Assembly (NCBI GenBank): GCA_020284085.1
Contig: JACEVL010000029.1
Coordinates: forward strand, 2,009,395-2,073,394
Reading direction: 5' to 3'
Origin: Aporrectodea caliginosa
Lineage: Eukaryota; Annelida; Clitellata; Crassiclitellata; Lumbricidae
DNA: 64,000 bases
Shown: piece after piece, positions 45,699-58,090 of the stretch
Position numbering within the stretch: position 1 is the first letter of the stretch
Layout of the letters: each line of letters starts with the position of its first letter
Translations under genes and position numbers: made by a program
Notes under the pieces: generated by a model
What the model saw: only the letters and a program-made list of their open reading frames with translations
Database searches by the model: none
Told to the model about the DNA's origin: nothing

Positions 45699-46665
45699 TA
45701 AATCGTATCGTATCTGTAGATTTATATAGCACCTCTCACAGAACAACTACTCAGAGGCGCTCTGAGGACGGAACTCCGTGGGAAAAGAAACGCCTTTAAT
45801 GAGCGAGAGATCGATGAGGTAAAACCAGTCATTAGTTTATCCCTTAGTGAGAGGAAAAGGTCATTTGAAGTAGAGGGAGACCAGCCGCAGCAAATGCCTG
45901 GCATTGAGCCAAAGCATTCCTAGTCCTAGGAACAAAAAGATCAAGCCAATCAGCAGAGAGCAAGGAACGAGATGAGGTCGCAAATAACGGCCTTCGCATA
46001 CTAAAGTCAGAAAGATACTTTGGGGCACTGCTCAGCTACGCCTTTGAGACTAGAAAGAGGATCTTATAATGAATGCGTGCAGTGATAGGCATGGAACGAG
46101 TGAGTGCATATTACGAATATTAAGATTCGTAGAAATTTACGAATATTGACGAATATTGAAACTGGCCAACGAATATTAAATTCATTTAATTTCTTTTCAA
46201 TCTTAATTCTTTCAAAATCCGGGATTAATTGTAAAAAATTCAGTGCCAAAAACTAGGCACTAGAACAAGAATAGTTACATGTTACAGATACCCATCTTTT
46301 ATCAGTTATTTCACTTGGTTTATTGTTCAGTCTCAATAGTCGAAGAAATGGGTTCGTAAACAAAACGGGAACAGTGACGTCATCAACGAATATTTACGGA
46401 TATTAAAATGCCCTAATATTCACGAATATTTACGAATATTAAAGCCTCAAGTCACGAATTCTCGTTCTATGGTGATAGGAAGCCAGTGCAACTGTGCAAG
46501 ACATCAAGCATATGTGTAGAGATATGCGAAAAGTGAGGGAGTCGCGCTATGAGCCTAGCTGAAGCATTAAAGACCGATTGAATGGGAGAAAGACGCTGTT
46601 TCTGGAGGTCCATAAGAAGTGAGTTGCAGTAGTCGAATCGAGAACAGATAAACGCAAACAAAATA
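45699..46665 (-). pseudogene. CR1/L2-like LINE ORF2 C-terminal part, split by a hAT MITE
   Basis: The minus strand begins at about 46661 with FAFICSRFDYCNSLLMDLQK, then LSPIQSVFNASARLIARLPH and HISTHMLDVLHS: the 'R-x-DYCNSLL...LQxVxNxAARL...HI...LHWLP' hallmark of CR1/L2 RT C-termini. After the inserted MITE it resumes with ARIHYKILFLVSKA (the 'R-I-x-x-K-I' element), SADWLDLFVPRTRNALAQC, a diverged GP-x-W-x-LP region and LKAFLFPRSS. It ends with GAGGTGCTATATAAAT and an (ATACG)n tail at 45699-45718. Shifts and stops are present. Confidence 0.85.
46090..46471. mobile_element. hAT-type MITE, 382 bp, 8-bp TSD
   Basis: The left end CATGGAACGAG and right end CTCGTTCTATG are inverted with one mismatch. 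GTGATAGG flanks both sides (46082-46089 and 46472-46479). The interior has several ACGAATATT direct and inverted copies near both ends. Removing it restores the LINE reading order. Confidence 0.9.
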
Positions 46666-48128
46666 CCTAAACTGAACGTAAATTTTTCTTATTTATGGAA
46701 TTGGTTGAAGCATTTTAGGGGTGTCTAATTACAAAGTTGGTTCATTCAGTGTTTTGAGACATCTTACGGTTGCCAGATAAATTTGACCTTACATTAATAA
46801 TTTTGATAAATTAAACACAGATAGATCCAGAGCTAAGCGACATCTTATGGCAACAAAGTCATGGACACAAAACTTGCGTTCAAAAAGTCAACATGTATAG
46901 CATAGTATTAAGATGATGAACTGAAGGTATGATTGCCTAAATGACTATTTGTATTAGTTGACCCTGTAAGCGGAACTTTTGGGTTTACCCATTGTCACTG
47001 AATGTACAAGACTGTCTACCTTTTTGTTTGAACTGTTATGGTGAACAGTAAAGTATAAGAGTAAGTATAAAGTCTGTTGAAGTCGGCAAAATTTCTCTTG
47101 CCATTATAACGGGAGGGCAAAGAAAACTAGGCCTATGGGTGGAAGATTGTTAAGTTCGCCTGTGCATTGCTTTGCCATTTCGCCAATAATCTTTGCAATG
47201 AAGGCGTCGTTAAAGAAACGACCTGAAACGTAGCTATATAAGAGAGCAATAGTGCAATGGCTATGGTGACGGACTGTCGACTGAAAGATCGGGGATAAGG
47301 AAATTTGTTTCAAGATTTCTCGTTGCAAATGCCGAGGCAAAGAATATGAAGTCGCAGTCACTTTTTAGCACTGGTGACTGGTTTGAGTAAAAGACTACTC
47401 ATTCTTCTGTTTTTCTTGTTTTTCTTCCACCCCACAACCTCACCCTCTTCCTCCCTCATTTCCTTCTTCTTGTTCTACGTCTTTATCATCTTCCAATTTC
47501 TTCTCATTCTTCCTCTTAACATTCTCCTTTCTAACATTCTTCTTCTTAGCGTTCTTACTCTCTGCGTTCTTCTTTTTAGCATTCTTCTTCCTAACATTCC
47601 TAATAACATTCCTTCCAATATTCCTCTTTATAAAGATTCCTTTTCTTCTTTCAAGCGTACAACGCCTTTCCTTGACCTCCTGACCTTTTGGCATCCCACA
47701 ATTCCATGCAAAACAACAAAAATAAAGCATATACTAAGAATAGGACTCCATGTAATTCTCGACCAACTCCATGAATCTGTACTCTCATGTCGTGCGTGCA
47801 TGTCTTCGTGTGCCTTCAGACATTCTGTGATGAGATGTTGAATGGATGGACATGTGTACACAATACATCTCCTTCGAGGTTGAGCTGCAGCTGATGCGGT
47901 GCACACGTACCAAGCTCAGCAACCGATCTTATTATAGACTACGAAGAGCAGCAGCTTTCTCGGATGCAAGTGATGCGGGAAACAGAAATGATGATCTATG
48001 CGTTCGTTTCATCATCTGACCTTCCCCCATCCCCACACACCCATGCGTCTACCCCAGTCTCTTTTATTCCCATCTACACTCCAGATTTGTAGTTTAGCCC
48101 ACCTCTCCCGCGAGATACTCCGCTATTT

Positions 48129-48129
48129 A

Positions 48130-48196
<67 letters not shown>
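48129..48196. repeat. (TCTG)n microsatellite
   Basis: About 16 perfect units; the equivalent tract in segment alpha (36840-36895) is short and interrupted. Confidence 0.97.
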
Positions 48197-48198
<2 letters not shown>

Positions 48199-48904
48199 AT
48201 TAGTCCTCCTTTTGTCCACAGCATTCCAGCCTAATTACCTTTATAGTAATTGGATTAGATTTAATTTGACTAGACTATATATACTTACGAACACGACAAG
48301 TAAATTAGCAACATAAGTGTCACGGCTCTACACAACAATAACGCATTCACTCCCAACCTTTTTCAGAACACTATAAACAGATGAAATCACTCAATCTACA
48401 GCACGTCGCCTCAATTTTATTTATTTTCCCAAGAAGACAGCAGAAAAAGGTGTCCTAATTTTTGAAAAGATGTTATGTCTAGTATGTCATATCTTCACGA
48501 TTAGCTAATCAATCGATTCATTGATCCACTCAGATACCTTTAAAAAGGCTTAACATCATCGTTCAAATAATTATTTTCGTTATCGCAATTTATATACTAT
48601 AAAGGAAATAATACGATGAGGTAGGGTGGATATCAACGGGCGAGGCACTCCAATAACGTTTGTAGAAAACCATTTTATACACCTCTAAAACGGTTTAAAG
48701 TTAAGCTATAAATATATTCGTTAACTTTTCCTGCGCAAGATTCGTTGCATCTGTTGGAAGATGTCGTTAAACACTGAAGGAAAACCAAGAGATTTAGACG
48801 AGAAAAAAATACAAATAAAATCTAAAGACATCAACATCAATAGCAGATATAAGACGTTGTTAAACTCTGCATCTACATAAGCAGCAATTAAATTTGTAAG
48901 TGCA

Positions 48905-49090
48905 TATTTTATATAGCGCCTCTTCGTGAAAACTCGTCAAAGGTGTTCCCGATCTGATTACGCAATACCACGGTCGATCAGAATGGTCTTCAACCGTGTG
49001 CGAAATAGAGGCATTGAACGGAGAAGAAGCTCATGGCGCAGATTGCATGGAAGCCAGTTCCAGAATGAGGGACCGACCACTTCAAAGATT
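48905..49090 (-). pseudogene. LINE 3' end relic
   Basis: The minus strand reads, with shifts, a W-N-W-LP and L-R-x-E-L-L-L-R-S-M-P-L-F segment preceding RLKTIL, and ends at GAGGCGCTATATAAAA. It is related to 37579-37735 and 49720-49900. Heavily decayed. Confidence 0.5.
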
Positions 49091-50450
49091 CCATGTTTCG
49101 TGACAGAGGAACAAATAGATCACCCTCTGCTGCTTTAATTCATTGATTCATATGTATGTTGTTTACAGACATTTATTTAACGCGTCTATACAGACCATAG
49201 ACCCCTTAAATTACAGGACTGTAGGCGCTCATGCTCGGGACTTGGAACTTGGGTCCATTCTCAATTTACACTTTTTATCACAAAAAATGAACGAATAGTC
49301 CGATTTGCATGAACTCTTTTTTGTTCTATTTGTCTCGACGAGGGCTATTTTGGGGAAAAATATTGACGCTAAATTCTTGATAATTCAAGGTCATTTCAAG
49401 GTCAGAAAAAATGAAATATAGCAAAAATCAGAGAAAAAAGGCCAGATCTCAGCCAATAATTCTTGAAATCAGCTAATTCTTTCTTGTGTTTCTCTTTTAG
49501 ATAAGGACAAGAAACAAGGCTATTAAATGTAAGGCGATCCAAGGTTATTTGTATCAGCCGCAAAATTTGTTAAACACTGAAACGTAAACCAGAAACATAT
49601 TAAGAAATGAAAAGAAAGGGAAGAAATACAAATAAAATCTAAAGACATCAACAGCAATAACAGACATAAGACGTCGTTAAACTCTGCATCGACATAATTA
49701 GTAATTAAATTTGTAAGTGCATATTTATATAGAGCGTCTTAAGGAAATCTCGTCAATGGTGCTCCCGATCTCATTACACAATACCACGGTCGAACAGAAT
49801 GGTCCAGAACGGCAATGGGCTTACGAAATACAGGCATTGAATGGAGAAGAAGCTCATGTCACATATTGCATGGGAGCCAGTTTCAGAATGGGATCACTGC
49901 ACAGCTTCCATGTTGCATTGGGGAAGTACGTGACGGGGGAATAAACAGATCACCCTCTGGGCCTCTGCTGCATTAATTCATTGATTCATTTGTGTGTTGT
50001 TTACAGACATTTATTTCAAGCGTCTATACAGACAGAGACAGACAGACAGAGACAGATATAGATAGAAAGAGAGAGTCACAGAGACAGACACACCGAGTGG
50101 CAGACATAGGGAGACAGAAAGAGACAGAGACTGAGACATGGAGCAACTGCGGCAAGTGGGGCAAGAGACAGAGGAATAGACAGGCAGACAAACAGACAGA
50201 CAAACAGACATGGATGGTTTTGGACGAGACATTCGTTCAGGAGTCTTCCAGTTCATGGAATGCCTGGGTGTGTGTTTTATATGCTTTTTTTCTGCTGCAA
50301 AGTCTATAACATGTTCATGGCACGGATTCAGGTCCGCGGTTCAAAACAACTATCGCGCAGAAATCGACAGAAGCACTACAAGGGAAACATGATAACGATC
50401 TGAGCTAACTTCATTTCTTCCTTCCTTCCTTCCTTCCTTCCTTTCTTCAT

Positions 50451-51300
50451 GCATTGAATGCATTCCTGTTATTCAGGTAGACAAAACAAAGCATGCGATA
50501 GACAAAGCATAGCAGATTGTTTGCAGTATTATCGGCTTAGGATCTGCATGCACTCAGGTATGGGTCTCATCTCAAATCACATTGTTTACCTGGCTACCTC
50601 GATAACAAACGAAAAATATCGACGATGTTTTTCGTTTCCCTAAAAGCGCCGAATGCACTCCCAGGGCCCACAATGTTTATACTGAATCGATCAGGAGCAC
50701 TGCTCGTACTCTGGTAGTGCCGGTCCAAAGTCAGAATAGAGGAGGAGGGCGACGCTAATCATCTTTGTTATGACACGATGTCGTAAAACAGCAACTAACC
50801 AACCAGCCAACCTCAAGACCTGCATCTGGGATGCAGAGAAAGCGGGGTTCCATCATCTACTTGCTGCTGCTGCATCCCCGCATCTTCTGTGGACGTAAAT
50901 CGGATGAGATTGTTTAGATAGAGTTCAGCGTCTGTAGCAGAGCCTCTGCTCCCTCCCTCGCCGCATCTTCTGTTAGAGGTGGTGATGCGATTGCCCAGAT
51001 AGCGTTCGCCATCTGTTGTACGTCTATACTCTATAGGATTGAATGATGGCCTACTGCAGTGGATCGCCTTTAGCTAGTCTTATCTTTCTGTCCGTTAGTC
51101 ATACGTCCACGAACACCAAGGATTTCTTATCTATGGTAACTGTATGCAATCACTCTGTGTTGGTTACATTGGCCGCGGTAGATGGCGGCACAAGTCAAGT
51201 GCAGCTAATCAATAATTATGAACTTTGAGGATCTGACGTTAGAATCGCGAGAATTGACAGCGAATGCAGTTTGGGCGATATACAGGTGACATTTAAGAAG
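50451..51300. other. Mostly unassigned; one reverse module A
   Basis: A clear reverse A module with a B-like end lies at 50705-50810 (CTCTGGTAGTGCCGGTCCAA to TGTCGTAAAACAGCAAC). I recognise nothing in 50451-50700 or in 50811-51300, which has two similar CCGCATCTTCTGT segments (50878 and 50962). Small frames are not convincing. Confidence 0.4.
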
Positions 51301-52265
51301 CACTGAGGCAGTAGTAATTTCCGGTGTTTAACGAAATCTGATGTGTGCCAGGGCCGTTGACCATGCCCTCTTTTGATCTGGCTTAAGACTGGCACTACCA
51401 GAGTATATACATTTTTATTCAACAATCGCGGTAGAAACTGAAGAAACTAAGTAGAAATAAAAAAGGAGAAGCAGTGGTCAAATCAACCGACAACAATCCC
51501 ACATTTAAACGAGAATAAGTTAGCAGACGTCATGAAAAAAAGATTTAAATAAATTAATGCTTTAAATATTTGTGCAAATTATTATGCAATTTTGTGAAGT
51601 GTTACTACTGGTATAATCAGTAATACTGACGAAAGAATAAGTTTGTCAATTAATAGTCAATTGATGCAACGTTTCAAACAATAGGACACCTTTTTCTGCC
51701 GTATTTATGCGAAAATAAATACCTAAATCAGTCTGTCCGAAATTGATACCATGTTTTGAAAAACGGTTGGGAGACCTTGCATGAAACTATTGGATCCTTA
51801 TCAATAGGAATTTTTGAACATGAATATTATTATGAATTTGACTATTAATACGGATATGCATACCATGACGTACTAGAGACCTCATACTTGTTTCAGTGGA
51901 TTTCGGTGGCTCTTCAACGTGGGACGTCATCTGCCTATACGGGACATTGCCACCACACTCTGAGCTATGCTAAGATAACACTTCCTAATAATCACAGAAA
52001 TTTCTTCGTAAATCTCATTTTTAATTTTTAATTTTTACTTTATAAGGATGCGAGTAGTATTTAATGTGATCAGTTCAAAAGTGCAATGCGCGCATAATCC
52101 ATCGATTGCAGTACGTAAGCACATGAATAAAATGTAACTAAATTAATGCATTAAATAATTGTGCAAATTATAATTCAACTTTGAAATATGTAAATTTTGT
52201 AATTTTGTAATACGTTACTATCAGAATAATCAGTAATTAAGGAATAAAAATGTTGACGAAGTCTA
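51300..52265. repeat. B-A pair and AT-rich repeat with a reverse C core
   Basis: Plus B core near 51328 and an A module at 51360-51410. From 51480 AT-rich sequence contains a reverse C core (51690, ATAGGACACCTTTTTCTGCC). The block 51480-51730 recurs, diverged, at 52085-52500 and 52790-52920. Confidence 0.55.
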
Positions 52266-52267
52266 TG

Positions 52268-52418
52268 ACCCTGGGCAAGTCCTTCACTTGCAATTGCTCA
52301 TGCGCTTCGGCGTGAAACTCCGATTCAGTGTCCGCGCTGTAGTCGGGAGCGCCTCTGAGTAGACATCCTGAAGGGCGCTATAACAAGTGCTCATACATAC
52401 ATAAATCAATAAATCAAT
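52268..52418 (+). mobile_element. SINE type 1, 5'-truncated
   Basis: Body from CCCTGGGCAAGTCCTTCACT, then the LINE-like tail GTCGGGAGCGCCTCTGAGTA and AGGGCGCTATAACAAGTGC, ending in CATACATACATA and (AATC)n-like repeats. Confidence 0.85.
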
Positions 52419-52544
52419 TGATAAGTTAATCATGAAGATATAACATAATTGACAGAGCATCTTCTCAAACATTAGGACACCTTTTTCTGCTGCTCTCAAT
52501 GAAATACAAATAAAATTCAGGCCAAGTACCGTTGATTATATTAT

Positions 52545-52740
52545 ATTGAGCTGTAATATGCCAAAAAATAATCTTTGTCGGCGGCAACGGCCAATGTTGT
52601 CATAAGCTGCCGTTAAACTGTGGACTGTGGACAACCGTTGATTATTATATGAGTTGTAATATGCCAAATTAATCTTTGTCGGCGGAAACGGCCTATGTAG
52701 TCATAAGCTGCCGTTAAACTGTGGATCCAATCCACCGTTG
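52545..52740 (+). repeat. Two E repeats in tandem
   Basis: GAGCTGTAATATGCC...GCCGTTAAACTGTGGA occurs at 52550-52625 and 52648-52735, each next to a copy of ACCGTTGATTAT. Confidence 0.8.
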
Positions 52741-52947
52741 ATTATGTGACTCGATACTTTTGAAAAAGGTCGGCAGTAGCTGTTAGAGTTAGTCTATCAA
52801 AATTCAATTGATTAGATAATCATGAAGATATGATGTAATAGACAGAGCATCTTCTCAAACATTAGACACCTTTTTTGCCGCACTCATGCAAATATAAATA
52901 AGATTAAGGCCAAGCGCCGTTGTATAAACGACTCCTTATGTTATATT

Positions 52948-53180
52948 GTATTTTATTGTATTGTATTTGAACACTTGTTATAGCGCCCCTACCAGATTGC
53001 CCATTCAGAGGCGCTCCCGACTACTGCGCGGACGCTGAATCGGAGTTTCACGCCGAAGCGCATGAGCAATTGCGAGTGAAGGACTTGCCCAGGGTCCCTA
53101 CGCGGCGGCTTTGAGGTGGATTCGAACCCGCAACCCTCCAGCTGCAAGGCACTGAACATACCCCTATACCACCGCGCCCC
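52948..53180 (-). mobile_element. SINE type 1, full length
   Basis: Minus strand: GGGGCGCGGTGGTATAGGGG head, GGGTTCGAATCCACC B box, body, and LINE-like tail (GTCGGGAGCGCCTCTGAATG and GGGGCGCTATAACAAGTG). It ends in an (ACAAT)n-like tail at about 52940-52960. Confidence 0.9.
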
Positions 53181-53204
53181 AGTATATTGTGTTGTGTTGT
53201 GTGT

Positions 53205-53347
53205 TGTATTGTACTCCACGTTTATATTGCGACCGAGCCACCCGCAGTAAAGATCCGAGAAATTAATCTCTGATAAACCGACCGACCGGGAAGCGAACCC
53301 GGGCCGCCGACGTGTCGAGCGGGCTACCAACCCACTCGGCCACTCAG
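53205..53347 (-). mobile_element. tRNA-derived SINE type 3
   Basis: Minus strand head GAGTGGCCGAGTGGGTTGGT (A box) and CCCGGGTTCGCTTCCCGG (B box with T-arm stem), then a short body with GATTAATTTCTCGGATC and GCGGGTGGCTCGG. It ends in a TACAATACAACACACAAC tail (53185-53215). The tRNA head is well preserved but is followed directly by SINE body, so it is not a functional tRNA gene. Confidence 0.75.
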
Positions 53348-53397
53348 GATCCTTCTGTCTGTGTCTGTCTGTCAGACTGACAGAAAGTCTGTTTATC

Positions 53398-54190
<793 letters not shown>

Positions 54191-54199
54191 TCTCTTTTC

Positions 54200-54640
54200 C
54201 CCCGGACCTTGTTCATGGTACGGTATTATTGGACAGCCTCCTCCCGACTTGATGAAACGCTCGTGAATACGTTGTGGCCCTGCTTTTAGCTTCAATGCTA
54301 TAGACATTTCCAAGGTTGCGTTTACGAATGAGTACATTGTATAGACTTATAAATTTCGATAATGTTGCATAGACTATAATTGCATTCCAATTAGACACCT
54401 TTTATAATAGTAATCATTGTGTTATAATACCGAGAATTTAAGCTGCTGATTAGTTCAGTGTGGTGAGGGTCTTTCGTATCGAAGTCAAACGTCTTGGAGA
54501 TGCCACAATATAAAATACAATTTATCGTGACTGACAAAGCTATTATAGTTGAAGGCACATAATTAAAGGTGTGTAATTTGAATTTTGTTTATTAACAAGA
54601 AACCAGTTTTCAGTGACATCTTGTGGCTAGCTCCTAAGCG
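54200..54640 (+). repeat. Repeat homologous to 17150-17800, ending in C-B
   Basis: Shares CCCCCGGACCTTGTTCATGG, GAATACGTTGTGGCCCTGC and ATTAAGCTGC-type landmarks with 17150-17760. It ends with a plus C core (54563, ATTAAAGGTGTGTAATTTG) and a B core (54608). Confidence 0.6.
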
Positions 54641-54850
54641 ATCGCCCGGATGTGGTAGGTTTCGAATCCGCAACAGCCGCCGATGTAACGGACACAAAAA
54701 GCCCTACTCCCTGCGACCGAGATTACATGACCGTTTTATTCCACAAGCGGTCGATCTCACAGGCAGATCGAATGTTATAAATGTATGTACACCAAAGTAA
54801 GGATATGCAATTGGTTTAATTAGGAATAAACTTACTTACTTACTTACTTA
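54640..54850 (+). mobile_element. SINE type 5 with (ACTT)n tail
   Basis: A B-box-like GGTTTCGAATCC (54658), then CCACAAGCGGTCGATCTCAC, GTATGTACACC and ATGCAATTGGTTTAATTAGG, ending in (CTTA)n. Ends of the same family are at 11085-11132, 17975-18115 and 26875-27090, with a reverse fragment at 12185-12228. The A box is not clear, so the tRNA origin is tentative. Confidence 0.55.
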
Positions 54851-56880
54851 TTTTTTTCCTCTAATTGGAACTATGTGTGTAGTTTGTGGGCAAAATATTT
54901 GAAATGAGAGGGTTTGTCACCAGCTGATAATTCAAAACCGTTAAAATCTGTAGTCTGAGAATGAAAATGTTATATGAAGTTTTCAAGCAGATGATCAACA
55001 GTTACAGTCGCATTTGATGCAAATCCTCTCATCACACACCTTTAAAACACTCTCGACGACGTTATTTATAAATCCCGTTTGCATACAATATTTTATTAGT
55101 CTTTTACTAATACATTGTTATTATGCAATTATGTACTGTGTTGCAATGTTGGTTGCAATGCTGGTTATCATATTACTATTATTCAACTTTGGTTCTTCAG
55201 TATTATATATTACAAACGGTGTGTTTTGGTCACTGTATCAGATAGCTACTATGTGGCATAATATTGCAGTACTGTGTTGCAATGCTGGTTACTGAAATAT
55301 CTATAGACAACTTCTTTTCAACTGTTGATTTTTGTTTAAAATATGTTATGTCATAATAATAAGAACCTAATGTTAGAAAATTATAAACATTACTTATTGG
55401 TTAATGAATATGCATGTTACAATATTACTATCATTCAACTTTAGTTTTTCAATATTGCATATACACGGTGATTCATTAAAAAACGTTCCCCTACATAAGT
55501 TAGCATAACTCATGTAGATGACCATCAATTTTATTGAAATTTCAGAACAATGACGATTGATGTTCTAGCCAAGTGCTACATAAATTGTTTCTCATTCAAA
55601 GAAAAAATGACGTAACGCGAATGATGAAACTAATGACGTCACGACTATCTCGACAAAATAGTGTTTACCGAAGAAGATAAACATGCTATAACATTTCTAA
55701 GAAAGAATGAAAATTACGGTGCAATATTACAGAGATGTTCTACTAAAACAGGGCCTTTTACCAGACATTCGTGACATTACCGATGAGTATTTCATCTTCC
55801 AGCAGGATAGCGCTCCTGCGCACAGAGCACGGGACACTGAACATTGCGTTACTGGAAACTGAAACACCTGATTTCATCCCACCTACTTTGTGGCCACCCA
55901 ACAGCCCTGATTTAAATCCAGTGGACTATAAGATATGGAGTGTCATGCAAGAGAAGGTCTACAGATCTCGAATAATAATTATTATGTAATGTCAGTGAGT
56001 TGCGAAGTCGAATTGTGGAGGCATGGGACCAAAATGGATCAGCGCATCATTGATGAATCAGTCAAACAGTTGCGTACTCGTCTTCGCGCATGCGTAGCTT
56101 CCAAAGGGGGTCAATTTGAACATAAACTTTAACTTTCCTAATGTTTAGAAATAACTCCTCTGTCTTCCTTTAAAATTTCTTTCACATAGCATGACATTTG
56201 ACGGTGTTACAGTGAAATATGAGGGGAACGTTTTTTAATGAATCACCGTGTAGTATGTTTTGGTTAATGTACATGAACAGTTTAAAGGAATACCTGAATC
56301 AATTATGATACATGTATGCTTTGTTAGTTAATGAAATTTGTCAGGACATAATAATCACAGACAGTATGAGATGAAATACTTTATATGTTGTAAAAAATAT
56401 TGAATATTAATGAAATTGTAAAGCTTCGTTTCGACACCTTTATTGGTATCGTTTGGATGCTATAAGTTTCTGGTTCTGATTGTATTCTATGTTTTAGATA
56501 CATGAACAATTTAAAAGAGTACTTTAAACAATTATAATACATGTATACTTCTCTGGTTAATGAACTTTTTATTATAGTGTTTTTGTTAGATACATAAACA
56601 TTTTAAAAGAATACCTTGATAAATTATAATACATGTATGTTTTGTTAGTTAATGAAATTTGTTAGGACATAATAATGAAGATGAAATACTTTATGTTGTA
56701 AAAATATTGAATATTAGTGGAATTGTAAAGCTCCGTTTCGACACCTTTAATGGTGTTGTTCGGATGCTATAAGTTTCTTGTTCTGATTGTATTGTATATT
56801 TCTGTATTGTCGTCAACGGCCTTTGATGTCATAAGACGACGTTAAACTGTGGTCAAATAAATAATAACAATGTTAATATT
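54850..56880. repeat. R1 fragment and family F copy 2, split by mariner
   Basis: 54850-55090 matches 1-270. 55090-55460 and 56252-56870 match 5465-6130. 56485-56870 is a partial internal duplicate of 56255-56480. CGACACCTTTATTGG and CGACACCTTTAATGG cores lie near 56433 and 56738. The 93-residue frame at 55014-55295 is AT-rich repeat. Confidence 0.65.
55464..56250 (+). mobile_element. mariner-type element with transposase remnant, TA TSD
   Basis: Inverted ends CACGGTGATTCATTAAAAAA / TTTTTTAATGAATCACCGTG with TA on both sides. The remnant (about 55790-56130) reads FQQDSAPAHRARDTEH, then after a shift WPPNSPDLNPVDYKIWSVM, then after a short break RIIDESVKQLRTRLRACVAS and GGQFEHKL: the catalytic C-terminal half of a Tc1/mariner transposase. 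Allowing for the shift, the D-to-D spacing is about 39 residues, unlike the 37 of the element at 33024. The N-terminal half is deleted. The empty site is preserved at about 5820. Confidence 0.88.
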
Positions 56881-57260
56881 CTCATCTCACTTACTCGTTT
56901 CATTGGTCTCGCGTATTATAGGAAACATTTGCCGTTCTACGGCGAAACTGTTAAAAATTACAATTCTATCGAAGTCAACGGCCTCTGTTGACGCCGAACA
57001 AGATATCATTAAACAGCAGAAACTGGATAATGAAATACGATTTTGAATTTGAACACTTTTAATAAAATATTTCTTTCTAATATGTGTTGTGAAATTGCGT
57101 CAGAATATGCCATAGGAAAGCTGCCATAAGATGTCGTCAAACTGATGATAACCAACAAGTGGTAACCCCACCAAAGTCATTTTCGGGTGATGTCAGTCCC
57201 AAGCCTGGGTGAAGGAGAGGGATAAGCAGCTCAATTTTGTTTTTGACACGAGATCGTTAA
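56880..57260 (-). repeat. R1 distal part, third copy
   Basis: Colinear with 285-770: GCCGTTCTACGG, a reverse B (56960-57010), a C-like core (57050), a reverse B (57120-57150) and a reverse A (57180-57260). Confidence 0.65.
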
Positions 57261-57269
57261 ACGGAATCA

Positions 57270-57440
57270 CCTATACATACCTCAAAGCATTTCTTTCTGG
57301 ATTGTTTTCAGTTTGATTTCTACTACCATTACCAGTTTATGATCTGAGGCAATATCTGATTTAGAGAATGCTCGACATATTGAAACACTATTGTCCACCT
57401 CTTATTGAATAATATGAAGTCTATCATATTTATCGTTTTT
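57270..57440 (-). pseudogene. LINE APE-type endonuclease fragment
   Basis: The minus strand reads DRLHII, then EVDNSVSICRAF, SKSDIASDHKLVMVVEIKLK and TIQKEML. The SDHxLV motif preceded by an R-x-x-x-x-x-D segment is the C-terminal signature of the apurinic-type endonuclease of LINEs. No RT part is attached; it is an isolated fragment inserted in R1, which resumes at 57455. Confidence 0.7.
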
Positions 57441-57454
57441 ACCAGCAGATTATA

Positions 57455-58090
57455 TATAACCACATACACTTGTAGTCTGAGAATTAATAATATGTCATAT
57501 CAGGTGTTCGAGTATAATTATGATCAACAGCTACCGTCGCATGTAATTCAAATGTTCTCATAACACACCTTTAAAACACATTATCCGACGCCCTTCTTCT
57601 TTCTCCAGGCTTGGCACTGGAACTACCAGAGAACAGACTGTGACGTCTAAATCTGGATTACTTTTCAGTATCTAACGAGATCTTTCTGCTACCACAGCTG
57701 TTGAAGACAAGGTCGTGAAAAGATGATTGAATAACGTTTGGAAAATCATTTATACCATAATGTACAACCGTTTTAAAGGTGTCTAAATGGACACGTGAAA
57801 TATAATATTCCGATAACCCTGTGAGTATAAGAGATTCAAAAACAAAAGCAACGATACTTCTTCAACGGAACCGATAAGCATAATCCTATATCCAGAAATC
57901 GTATACTCGTAAATCTACAAGATTATTCTTCCCTTAACTAATTCACTGCCTCGTTTACTTATTTCTAAATAAAGGACTATTCTCACACACGAATCACCAT
58001 TTTACATCCAATCTACAAACATAACGACAGCAACGGGAAAAGTGCCACTGGCGAAAGAGCAAAGTACTATGACAATTACGTTTCTTCTTA
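57455..58090. repeat. R1 piece, then plus A-B-C cluster
   Basis: 57455-57580 matches 95-235 with a reverse C core. From 57590 plus A, B (57665) and C (57776) follow in the order and spacing seen at 22805-23050, including CTAAATCTGGATTACTTTTC in both. 57830-58090 has no recognised content. Confidence 0.55.

Larger units (their letters stand above)
46685..50450. repeat. Segment gamma: diverged relative of 35700-38560
   Basis: Order shared with 35700-38560: plus C-B (46720-46770), reverse E (46808-46862), the CT-rich stretch and GAATAGGACTCCATGTAATT (47737). A (TCTG)n run, the reverse C-B unit, LINE-end relic, GTTTACAGACATTTATTT, GACA-rich tract, GGATTCAGGTCCGCGG and (TTCC)n follow. Inside gamma the unit 48665-49200 is repeated at 49545-50035, separated by about 340 bp (49200-49545) with no counterpart, probably an insertion. 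Confidence 0.7.

Noticed and set aside
47374..47841. A 155-residue plus-strand frame with hydrophobic start, possibly secreted or membrane protein
   Set aside because: The hydrophobic part is translated CT-rich low-complexity sequence, and the equivalent stretch at 36209-36391 does not keep the frame.
53220..53346. A functional tRNA gene
   Set aside because: A and B boxes are good, but the acceptor stem is not closed and SINE body plus tail follow immediately.
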